DNA from: Clostridia bacterium
GTDB taxonomy: Bacteria; Bacillota_A; Clostridia; Christensenellales; Aristaeellaceae
Length of the DNA stretch: 5,987 bases
Direction: 5' to 3'
Assembly: GCA_900754775.1 (NCBI GenBank)
Contig: CAAEDZ010000320.1
Coordinates: 1-5,987, forward strand
Shown piece by piece: positions 1 through 5,912 of the stretch. Both the position numbers and the translations under genes were made by a program. Each line of letters starts with the position of its first letter. Position 1 is the stretch's first letter. Below the pieces are notes generated by a model. The model saw nothing but the letters and a program-made list of their open reading frames with translations, had not been told where the DNA came from and ran no database searches.

Positions 1-14
1 GAGCATTGCCACCT

Positions 15-60
15 TGTCTTTTACGAATCAGTTGCCGCAGGCAACTATTCGTAAAAGACA
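15..60. repeat. Long near-perfect inverted repeat (stem-loop) upstream of the recombinase gene
   Basis: The left arm runs 15-28, and 30-36 continues it after a single unpaired C at 29. The loop is GCA (37-39). The right arm is 40-60. All 21 pairs are Watson-Crick (13 bp outer arm GTCTTTTACGAAT / ATTCGTAAAAGAC, inner AGTTGCC / GGCAACT, plus T15-A60). The stem is followed by AGCTTTTGCG, only a four-T run, so it is not a textbook intrinsic terminator on either strand, although it could end transcription of a gene lying before the window. A smaller dyad CTTTT-GCG-AAAAG follows at 62-74. Other possibilities are a regulatory dyad for the recombinase, a REP-like palindrome or a protein-binding site. 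The pairing is directly seen; the role is unknown. Confidence 0.75.
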
Positions 61-144
61 GCTTTTGCGAAAAGATGTGTCGTTTTCTCTTGCCCGGAGG
101 CCTTGCGACGGCCAACTGCCTCTTTTCTTTGATAAGGAGTCCGC

Positions 145-1263
145 ATGCCGAAAGAACTGACCTATTCCCAGCAACACGCCCATGAGATCACCTTGCTGAC
201 GCGCGAGGTGCTGCTGGAGCTGCCCTCCGTCTGCGCCGACTTTCTTCGCGCCATCGAGCCGACCACGCAGCCCCTGACGCGCTACGCCTACGCCTGCGAC
301 CTGCGGCTGTTTTTTCAGTACCTGCAAGCCGAAGTGCCGCGCTTTGCCGACAAGGCGCCGGCCAACTGGACGCCCAAGGACCTTGGCGATGTCAACGCGC
401 GCGACATCAGCATGTATCTGGAATACCTCTCCCTCTATTACCGCACGGAAGACGCCGCCGAAGACGGCGCGCCCGCCCGCTCTGTCGCCGTCACCAACGC
501 CGAACTTGGCAAAATGCGCAAACTCTCGTCGCTGCGCAGTTTTTATCACTATCTGTTCAAAAATTCACTAATTAACTCCGATGTAACGCTTTTGGTAGAT
601 ATGCCCAAAAGACGTGAAAAGCCGATCATACGTTTGGAGATTGACGAAGTCGCGCGGCTGCTCGATCTGGTGGAGAGCGGCGAAAAGCAGACGCAGCATC
701 AGAAGCGCTACAACGACCACACCCGCCTGCGCGATCTGGCCATCCTCACGCTCTTTCTCGGCACAGGCATCCGCGTCAGCGAACTGGTGGGCATCGACAT
801 AAACGATCTGGACTTTGAGGTGGGCGGTTTCATGGTCACGCGCAAGGGCGGCGGGCAGGCCATCCTCTACTTCCCGGACGAAGTCGCCGCTGTACTCAAG
901 GATTACCTGCGCGTGCGCAAGACGATGACGCCTCTGCCGGGACACGAGAACGCCCTCTTCCTCTCCCTGCAGAACCGGCGCATATCCGTGCGCGCCGTGC
1001 AGCTGATGGTCAAGAAGTACGCCACGCAGGCCGCGCCGCTGAAAAAGCATTTGAGCCCGCACAAGCTGCGCTCCACATTCGGCACCAACCTCTACCGGGA
1101 GACGGGCGACATCTACCTCGTGGCCGATGTGCTTGGCCATTCGGACGTCAACACCACCCGCCGCCACTACGCCGCCATGGCCGACGAACGCCGCCGCATG
1201 GCCGCGCGCAAGGTCAAATTGCGCGAGGACGGCGAAAGCGAGCCGTCGGACGATAAGTCCTGA
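145..1263 (+). CDS. Tyrosine recombinase, XerC/XerD family
   Basis: A 372-residue site-specific recombinase of the phage-integrase family, expected to cut and rejoin DNA through a covalent 3'-phosphotyrosine intermediate. The N-terminal SAM-like core-binding domain covers about residues 25-150 (FLRAIEP, LRLFFQYL, SLRSFYHYLF) and the catalytic domain about 163-355. All six catalytic positions are visible: R210 (GTGIRVSEL), K234 (RKGGGQ, beta-hairpin), H306 and R309 (SPHKLRSTF), H332 (LGHSDVNTT) and Y342 (RRHYAAM). The start at 145 follows AAGGAG at 134-139 with 5-nt spacing. It is longer than typical XerC/XerD (about 300 residues): there is a 25-residue N-terminal extension, a charged loop near 100-115, a Q/K/H-rich insert near 178-193 and a charged tail. 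It could be a chromosome-dimer-resolving Xer protein or a related stand-alone recombinase; no dif-like site or element ends are visible, so no xerC or xerD symbol is given. No clear promoter is seen in 61-144. Confidence 0.93.
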   Translation: MPKELTYSQQHAHEITLLTREVLLELPSVCADFLRAIEPTTQPLTRYAYACDLRLFFQYLQAEVPRFADKAPANWTPKDLGDVNARDISMYLEYLSLYYRTEDAAEDGAPARSVAVTNAELGKMRKLSSLRSFYHYLFKNSLINSDVTLLVDMPKRREKPIIRLEIDEVARLLDLVESGEKQTQHQKRYNDHTRLRDLAILTLFLGTGIRVSELVGIDINDLDFEVGGFMVTRKGGGQAILYFPDEVAAVLKDYLRVRKTMTPLPGHENALFLSLQNRRISVRAVQLMVKKYATQAAPLKKHLSPHKLRSTFGTNLYRETGDIYLVADVLGHSDVNTTRRHYAAMADERRRMAARKVKLREDGESEPSDDKS

Positions 1264-1275
1264 ATCGCGCCACAC

Positions 1276-1325
1276 AAAACAGACCGATGTGCAATAATTG
1301 GCGACATCGGTCTGTTTTCTTTTCG
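1276..1325. terminator. Bidirectional intrinsic terminator between convergent genes
   Basis: A perfect 15-bp inverted repeat has arms at 1276-1290 (AAAACAGACCGATGT) and 1304-1318 (ACATCGGTCTGTTTT) with a 13-nt loop. On the plus strand the stem runs into TTTTCTTTT (1315-1323), a good U-tract for the recombinase transcript, whose stop lies about 12 nt upstream. On the minus strand the arm ends in TTTT followed by GTGTGG, a shorter U-tract serving the operon whose last stop is at 1328. The location between two converging genes agrees with a shared terminator. Confidence 0.9.
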
Positions 1326-1327
1326 CG

Positions 1328-1903
1328 TCACGGTTTCGCCAGAGCGTGTCCCAACGCGGCATCGAGCGCCGCTTCCATGGCCTGCCCATGCTTTCCCACG
1401 CAGGCTGCGGCGGCCTCATCGCCGAGAAAGGCAGCCAGCGCTTCGCCGGAGATGGACTGCCTTTGCAGGTCATAGGCGGACAGGCTGTCACCATCGACCT
1501 GCTTTCCCAGCAACGCGCCTGCCTTGCAGACGCCGAAGATATAGACATCATCGTCATAAACGGCGACGAAAAGCACTGGCGGCGCGATCTGCGCGCTCAG
1601 AGCCAACGCCGCATTCTCCACGGTCTCAAAACCGAGGCGCGTATCATCGAGGACAAACGCCTTGCCGCGTTCAGCGACGCTCGCGCCACGCGCCGCGACC
1701 TCTTGGAATTTTGATACTATCGCCCGCAACACACCGGCCTGTTTCTCGTCCACGTCACTGCCAAGGCCGAGTTTTTCCATAATGGACACGGGATCCGGCA
1801 TCGCGAGCGGCTTCATGGGGTTGGCACTCTCCCACACGGAGCGCAGCGCTTCCCCGTTCATTGCGTCCGCGCGGACGAATATGGATGCGTATTTTCTACC
1901 CAT
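1328..1903 (-). CDS. Conserved-looking hypothetical protein, 191 residues
   Basis: I do not recognise this protein. The start at 1903 is chosen because GGAGGTG (1908-1914 on the complement) sits 4 nt from an ATG, and because the reading frame upstream of it overlaps RNase HI and looks like out-of-frame translation. The product begins MGRKYASIFVRADAM, has no signal peptide or membrane segment, and looks cytosolic and mixed alpha/beta. Residues 54-80 are helical and charged, 108-130 form a hydrophobic beta-like block (VLFVAVYDDDVYIFGV), and the C-terminal 35 residues are an alanine-rich helix. Two cysteines (C126, C168) are not arranged as a metal motif. It is the last gene of the minus-strand operon, 29 nt after rnhA, and ends at the shared terminator. 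Codon use resembles its neighbours, which supports a real gene. No function can be assigned. Confidence 0.8.
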   Translation of the reverse strand: MGRKYASIFVRADAMNGEALRSVWESANPMKPLAMPDPVSIMEKLGLGSDVDEKQAGVLRAIVSKFQEVAARGASVAERGKAFVLDDTRLGFETVENAALALSAQIAPPVLFVAVYDDDVYIFGVCKAGALLGKQVDGDSLSAYDLQRQSISGEALAAFLGDEAAAACVGKHGQAMEAALDAALGHALAKP

Positions 1904-1907
1904 GAGG

Positions 1908-1914
1908 CACCTCC
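1908..1914 (-). promoter_or_regulatory. Ribosome binding site fixing the start of the hypothetical gene
   Basis: The complement reads GGAGGTG, followed by CCTC and then ATG at 1903. This strong Shine-Dalgarno match rules out the longer in-frame starts lying inside rnhA. Confidence 0.8.
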
Positions 1915-1932
1915 GAATGTCGTCGCGCTCCC

Positions 1933-2385
1933 CTACCGCTTTTCCACGCCCGCGTGCTGGCGAATTTCGCCGCGCGCCAGTTCGTCGCAGCGGTTGTTGC
2001 CCGCGTTGTCGGCATGGCCGCGCACCTTGATCCATTCCACGGCGTGTGTGGCGGTAAGGGTGAGCAGTTCCTGCCAGAGGTCCTGATTCTCTACGGGCTT
2101 TTTCGCCGCGGTCAGCCAGTTGCGCCTCTGCCAGTTTTCCAGCCACTTTTTTTCAAAGGCGTTGACCAGATAAGTGCTGTCCGAGTACAGGCGCACGGCA
2201 CACGGCTCCTTGAGCGCGCGCAGGCCGCGTATGGCCGCCATCAGCTCCATGCGGTTGTTGGTGGTGTGCGCCTCGTAGCCGGAAAGCTCGGCGCGCTTGT
2301 CCCGATAGATGAGGATGGCCGCCCAGCCGCCCGGGCCAGGATTGCCCGAACAGGCGCCATCGGTGTAGATCGTCACTTCTTTCAA
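1933..2385 (-). CDS. rnhA: Ribonuclease HI
   Basis: A 150-residue cytosolic endonuclease that cuts the RNA strand of RNA-DNA hybrids, removing R-loops and primer RNA; E. coli RNase HI has 155 residues. All catalytic positions are present: D9 (YTDGACSGNPG), E47 (NNRMELMA), D69 (YSDSTY), H124 (VRGHADNAGN) and D134 (RCDELA). The tryptophan-rich basic handle (residues 81-104, WLENWQRRNW then AAKKP) marks the type I bacterial enzyme that binds hybrids unaided. The start is a TTG at 2385, chosen because GGAGG (complement of 2393-2397) precedes it by 7 nt and translation then begins at the usual KEVTIYTDG. The nearest in-frame ATG, at 2481, would add 32 residues of out-of-frame-looking sequence. TTG overlaps the TGA stop of the upstream lipoprotein gene (TTGA), implying translational coupling. 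The stop is TAG. Confidence 0.96.
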   Translation of the reverse strand: MKEVTIYTDGACSGNPGPGGWAAILIYRDKRAELSGYEAHTTNNRMELMAAIRGLRALKEPCAVRLYSDSTYLVNAFEKKWLENWQRRNWLTAAKKPVENQDLWQELLTLTATHAVEWIKVRGHADNAGNNRCDELARGEIRQHAGVEKR

Positions 2386-3323
2386 TGCGTTTCCTCCAGG
2401 CGCGCGAAAGCCTCCGCGACAGCGCGCGCGTTCTCCTCCTGCGCCGCAAAATATCCCTCCGCGCCCATATCGGCGCGGCATGTCGACAGCACGTCGAGGC
2501 GGGCGACGATGTAGCCCGCTTTTTCCAGCGTCTCCGTCAGTGAAGACGGGGCCTGCTTTTCCACCAGCGCCACGCGCGCGTCCATCGCCGCGAGCTGTTC
2601 AAGGCAGTCTTCCACGTCGCCTTCGTAGAGCGGCTGACCGCTCTCGCGCGCGTAGGAGCCGGCGATCTCCAGCCCCAGCTCCTCCGCCGTATACACGAGC
2701 GCCTCGTTCATGATGATGACGCGGCCGCCTTCGGCGTCTGCGGCGACAGAGCGCATCTGCGTCTCCAACGCGTCCAGGCGTTCCTCGCCCGCCTGCATGT
2801 TGGAGAAGACCGCCTCCGCGTGCTGCGGATAGAGTTCGGAAAGCGCGCTGGCAGCGCCTTCGAGGATGTACTTCGCGCCGTCTATGCCCATGTACAGGTG
2901 CGGGTTCGCGCCGGTGAAGTGGTCGTCCTCTTCGCCGTCCGCCGCTTCCTCGCCCTGACCGTACAGCTCGGTATTGTAGAGCGTCAGCGCCACGACGGGG
3001 CCGCTCGCGCCGAGCGATTGCAGCGTGCTTTCGAAGCTCTCCAGCCCGCGCCCGCCGGCGATGACCAGGTCCGCGCCGGAAAGGAGGTAGAGATCCCAGT
3101 CCGAGAGCGCATAATCGCGCAGACAGCCGTCCTGCGGCTGCACGAGGCAGGAAAGGCGCAGGCCCTCGATGTCTTCCGTGAGCAGCGATGTCAGCGCGTA
3201 GAAGGGGTAAAAAGTGGCATAGATCTGCGACTCCTGCGGCGCTTCCTCGACGAGCGGCGCGCAGGCGCTCATCGTCAGCGCCAACGCCGCCAGCAGAAGC
3301 AAAAACAGAGCGATCCTGCGCAT
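2382..3323 (-). CDS. ZnuA/TroA-like metal ABC transporter substrate-binding lipoprotein with altered ligands
   Basis: A 313-residue secreted lipoprotein: basic MRR start, hydrophobic stretch 4-17, lipobox MSAC with lipidated C21. The mature part resembles the cluster A-1 zinc/manganese-binding proteins: IYATFYPFYALTSLL (34-48), a DYALS segment at 70-74, ADLVIAGGRGLESF (84-97), NPHLYM (140-145), EELGLEIAG (214-222) and a C-terminal LD (276-277). Of the usual three His plus Asp/Glu ligands only H142 and D277 are clear; the first His aligns with R69 and the third with N206. The loop before NPH, often His-rich in zinc binders, is acidic here (124-135). C59/C67 and C240/C282 could form disulfides; E. 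coli ZnuA has one in its C-terminal domain. The start at 3323 has GGAGG 5 nt upstream; the ATG at 3371 overlaps the -10 box. No permease or ATPase gene adjoins. It may bind another ligand or act as a non-transport lipoprotein. Confidence 0.85.
   Translation of the reverse strand: MRRIALFLLLLAALALTMSACAPLVEEAPQESQIYATFYPFYALTSLLTEDIEGLRLSCLVQPQDGCLRDYALSDWDLYLLSGADLVIAGGRGLESFESTLQSLGASGPVVALTLYNTELYGQGEEAADGEEDDHFTGANPHLYMGIDGAKYILEGAASALSELYPQHAEAVFSNMQAGEERLDALETQMRSVAADAEGGRVIIMNEALVYTAEELGLEIAGSYARESGQPLYEGDVEDCLEQLAAMDARVALVEKQAPSSLTETLEKAGYIVARLDVLSTCRADMGAEGYFAAQEENARAVAEAFARLEETH
2393..2397 (-). promoter_or_regulatory. Ribosome binding site deciding the TTG start of rnhA
   Basis: GGAGG on the complement lies 7 nt before TTG at 2385 and inside the last codons of the upstream lipoprotein gene. 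No ATG or GTG lies at a usable distance in this frame, so TTG is the best-supported start. Confidence 0.8.
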
Positions 3324-3328
3324 CGCGT

Positions 3329-3333
3329 CCTCC
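3329..3333 (-). promoter_or_regulatory. Ribosome binding site for the lipoprotein gene
   Basis: GGAGG on the complement is 5 nt before ATG at 3323. An in-frame ATG at 3335 overlaps this motif and has no comparable site of its own, so it is less likely to be the start. Confidence 0.7.
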
Positions 3334-3370
3334 ATGTTCCCGTATTGCCCGCCCGTGCGGGTCTTTGGCA

Positions 3371-3399
3371 ATTATAGCACATTGGCGAGCCCTTCGCAA
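3371..3399 (-). promoter_or_regulatory. Sigma-A-type promoter for the lipoprotein-rnhA-hypothetical operon
   Basis: On the complement, TTGCGA (3394-3399) and a consensus TATAAT (3371-3376) are separated by exactly 17 nt. The base pattern TGC immediately before TATAAT gives an extended -10 element. Transcription would start near 3363-3366, leaving a leader of about 40 nt before the ATG at 3323. I saw no clear Zur- or MntR-like dyad over it, but the region was inspected by eye only. Confidence 0.75.
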
Positions 3400-3475
3400 G
3401 CGCGCTGGGCGCGGCCGTTTTTCCAGATTTGCCGTCTTTGTGCTGCGATGCAAGAAAACACCATGGCGCGCGCTC

Positions 3476-3503
3476 TTGATTCTTAACGGTATGTCTGTAT
3501 AAT
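3476..3503 (+). promoter_or_regulatory. Sigma-A-type promoter for lon
   Basis: TTGATT (3476-3481) and consensus TATAAT (3498-3503) are separated by 16 nt. A start near 3510 would give a leader of about 24 nt before the GTG at 3534. This is the only good plus-strand promoter in the 210-bp divergent gap. I see no CIRCE element (TTAGCACTC-N9-GAGTGCTAA) and no CtsR heptad repeat, the usual heat-shock operators of Firmicutes, near it. Confidence 0.75.
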
Positions 3504-3519
3504 AAACAGTATCAACCGC

Positions 3520-3525
3520 AAAGGA
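3520..3525 (+). promoter_or_regulatory. Ribosome binding site of lon
   Basis: AAAGGA lies 8 nt before the GTG at 3534. This supports the GTG start over any internal ATG: the next in-frame methionine codons fall within the conserved N-domain sequence AFPNTMM. Confidence 0.7.
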
Positions 3526-3533
3526 CGTGCAGT

Positions 3534-5912
3534 GTGAGTAAGACCAGTGAAAAACAGACGGCGCCCTCCCGGCTGCCGCTTTTGCCCCTGCGCGGGCTGC
3601 TCGCCTTTCCCAATACGATGATGACGCTGGACGTGGCCCGGGGCCGCTCCGTGGCGGCGCTGGAGAGCGCGCTGGCGGGCGACCGGCGGCTGTTCGTGGT
3701 CGCCCAGCGCGACGCGGGCGTGGACGCGCCGCACCTTGAGGATATGTACACCGTGGGCACGGTGGTGGACATCCGTCATGTTTTGCGCATGCCGGACGAC
3801 ACCGTGCGCGTACTCGTCGAGGGCGAATGCCGCGCCATCCTGCTGGACGTGGAGGAGCGCGGCGACATGCAGCGCGCCGAGTTTATGCCGCTAGAGAGTG
3901 ACGATGGCGCCGCCGCGGATGAAAACAGCGAGGTGTTCGTCCGCCGTCAGGCGATGATGCGCGCCATACGCCGCCAGGCGCTGGCGCTGGTCAAGGCGCG
4001 CGGCGAGGGCATATCCAGCGAGCTGCGCGCTCAGTTGAACGGAGAGAAACGCCCCGACGCCCTCTGCGACGTGGTGGCGGCCAATTTCCTTGCCAATATC
4101 GCCGACAAACAGGCGGTGCTGGAGTGCGTCTCTATCGACCTCAGGCTGGAAACGCTGCTGATGGCGCTCTCGCGCGATCTGAAGATCAGCGCTCTGGAAG
4201 AGAAGATCCACGCGCGCGTGCGCGAAGCCATGGACAAGTCCAACCACGACTACTACCTGCGCGAGCAGATCCACGTCATTCAGGAAGAGCTGGGAGAAGA
4301 CGAGGACGAGGAGCTGCGCGAACTGCGCGCGCGCCTGCGCGATTCCAAGATCGACGGAGAAGCCCGCGAGCGCACGGAAAAGGAGCTGGCGCGCCTTGCG
4401 CGCACCTCCATCCACGCGCCGGAGAGCGCCGTTTTGGAGACGTATATCGAAACGATGCTCGACCTGCCCTGGGGCGTGAAGACCGCCGGGAAGATCGACC
4501 TTGACCGCGCCCGCAAGGTGCTTGATCAGGATCACTACGGCATGCGCGAGATCAAGGACAGGCTGCTGGAATATCTGGCCGTCGTCAAGCACAAGGGCGA
4601 CCTGAAGAGTCCCATCCTCTGCCTCGTCGGCCCGCCGGGCGTGGGCAAGACCTCCATCGCCCGCTCCGTGGCGCGCGCGCTGGGGCGCAAGTTCACGCAG
4701 ATGTCGCTGGGCGGCGTCCACGACGAGGCCGAGATACGCGGCCACCGGCGCACCTATGTCGCGGCCATGCCGGGGCGGCTCATCTCTGCCATCCGCCAGT
4801 GCGGGACTATGGACCCGGTGTTTTTGCTCGACGAGGTGGACAAGCTCTCCCGCGACATGCGCGGCGATCCCTCCTCCGCGCTTCTGGAAGCCCTCGACCC
4901 GGCGCAGAACGACCACTTCCGCGACCACTATCTGGAAGCGCCGTTCGACCTTTCGGGCGTGCTGTTCATCACCACCGCCAACACCACCGACACCATCGAC
5001 CGCGCGCTGCTCGACCGCATGGAGGTCATCGAAGTGCCCAGCTATACGCTGGAGGAGAAGCTGGCCATCGCCAAGCGGCACCTGCTGCCCAAGCAGCTTG
5101 ATGCCCACGGCCTGCGCAAGAGCGAAATGAAGATTGCGGACGGCGCCATGCGCGCCATCATCGAAGGGTATACGCGCGAGGCCGGCGTGCGCGAACTGGA
5201 GCGCGTGCTTGCCCGCGTCTGCCGCCGCGCGGTGCTGCGCATGCAGCAGGAGAAGGAACTTGCCTGCGTGCGCGTGCGGACGGAGGATCTGCACGCCCTG
5301 CTCGGCGCGGTGCGCTATCTGCCGAAAAACGAGGCGGGCAGGACGCGCGTGGGCCGCGTCAACGGCCTTGCGTGGACCAGCGTCGGCGGCGAGGTGATGC
5401 CCATCGAGGCGTTGGTGCTTGACGGCAAGGGCGAACTCAAGCTCACCGGCAAGCTGGGTGACGTGATGCGCGAATCGGCGCAGATCGCCCTCAGCGTGGC
5501 GCGCAAGCGCATGGGCGCGTTCGGCGTGGCGGCGGACTTCCTTGAAAAGCACGATCTGCACGTACACGTGCCCGAGGGCGCGGTGCCCAAGGACGGCCCC
5601 TCGGCGGGCGTGGCGCTGGCCTGCGTCATCCTTTCGGCGCTGGCGAACGTGCCTGCGCGCGCGGATGTGGCCATGACCGGGGAATTGACGCTGCTGGGCG
5701 ACGTGCTGCCCATCGGCGGCGTCAAGGAAAAGCTGCTGGCGGCCTATCGCGCCGGCGTGACCGAAATACTGCTGCCGCGCGAAAACGGGCGCGATTTGGA
5801 AAAGATCGACGAGAGCATCCGCGCAAAGCTGCATATCACGCTCCTTGACGATGTGGACGAGGCGGTGGCGCTGATCTTGCAGCCGGGCGCGGAGGTGAAG
5901 GTGGCCGTATGA
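3534..5912 (+). CDS. lon: ATP-dependent Lon protease (LonA type)
   Basis: A 792-residue cytosolic AAA+ serine protease, assembling as a homohexamer that unfolds and degrades damaged and regulatory proteins; length is usual for LonA (E. coli 784). The N-terminal substrate-binding domain spans about 14-205 (LPLLPLRGLLAFPNT), then a coiled-coil stretch near 220-290 (YYLREQIHVIQEELG, acidic EDEDEE). The AAA+ module has Walker A GPPGVGKT (366-373), Walker B VFLLDE (429-434), sensor-1 N483 (TTAN), arginine finger R495 (LLDRMEVI) and sensor-2 R553 (AGVRELER). The protease domain (about 603-785) has the Ser-Lys dyad S690 (KDGPSAGVAL) and K733 (GGVKEKLLAA), 43 residues apart as in E. coli S679/K722. 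The start is GTG with its own ribosome site. No frameshift or missing residue was seen. Its TGA stop overlaps the ATG of the following GTPase gene. Confidence 0.98.
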   Translation: MSKTSEKQTAPSRLPLLPLRGLLAFPNTMMTLDVARGRSVAALESALAGDRRLFVVAQRDAGVDAPHLEDMYTVGTVVDIRHVLRMPDDTVRVLVEGECRAILLDVEERGDMQRAEFMPLESDDGAAADENSEVFVRRQAMMRAIRRQALALVKARGEGISSELRAQLNGEKRPDALCDVVAANFLANIADKQAVLECVSIDLRLETLLMALSRDLKISALEEKIHARVREAMDKSNHDYYLREQIHVIQEELGEDEDEELRELRARLRDSKIDGEARERTEKELARLARTSIHAPESAVLETYIETMLDLPWGVKTAGKIDLDRARKVLDQDHYGMREIKDRLLEYLAVVKHKGDLKSPILCLVGPPGVGKTSIARSVARALGRKFTQMSLGGVHDEAEIRGHRRTYVAAMPGRLISAIRQCGTMDPVFLLDEVDKLSRDMRGDPSSALLEALDPAQNDHFRDHYLEAPFDLSGVLFITTANTTDTIDRALLDRMEVIEVPSYTLEEKLAIAKRHLLPKQLDAHGLRKSEMKIADGAMRAIIEGYTREAGVRELERVLARVCRRAVLRMQQEKELACVRVRTEDLHALLGAVRYLPKNEAGRTRVGRVNGLAWTSVGGEVMPIEALVLDGKGELKLTGKLGDVMRESAQIALSVARKRMGAFGVAADFLEKHDLHVHVPEGAVPKDGPSAGVALACVILSALANVPARADVAMTGELTLLGDVLPIGGVKEKLLAAYRAGVTEILLPRENGRDLEKIDESIRAKLHITLLDDVDEAVALILQPGAEVKVAV

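Noticed and set aside
97..130. Possible attenuator: GAGGC (97-101) and GCCTC (118-122) followed by TTTTCTTT
   Set aside because: The stem is only 5 bp with a 16-nt loop, too weak to call a terminator in the recombinase leader, though the T-rich run is suggestive.
568..1557. 329-codon minus-strand open frame spanning the recombinase and the terminator
   Set aside because: It crosses the bidirectional terminator and runs antisense to the catalytic domain of the recombinase; the composition is low-complexity and no family features appear.
1954..2514. 186-codon plus-strand frame opposite rnhA
   Set aside because: It is antisense to a complete RNase HI with all catalytic residues; no ribosome site or recognisable domain.
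2599..3453. 284-codon minus-strand frame overlapping the lipoprotein gene
   Set aside because: It is a +1-type shadow of the lipoprotein gene, dominated by R, A, G and H, and it begins upstream of the mapped promoter elements.
3495..3509. CTGT-N7-ACAG dyad over the lon -10 box as an operator
   Set aside because: Four-base arms occur often by chance and match no repressor consensus I know; kept only as a remark in a finding.
3891..5834. 647-codon open frame on the minus strand opposite lon
   Set aside because: It is antisense to a fully conserved Lon frame in GC-rich DNA, where stop-free antisense frames are common. The translation is rich in H, A, R, Q with no motif, and there is no ribosome site.
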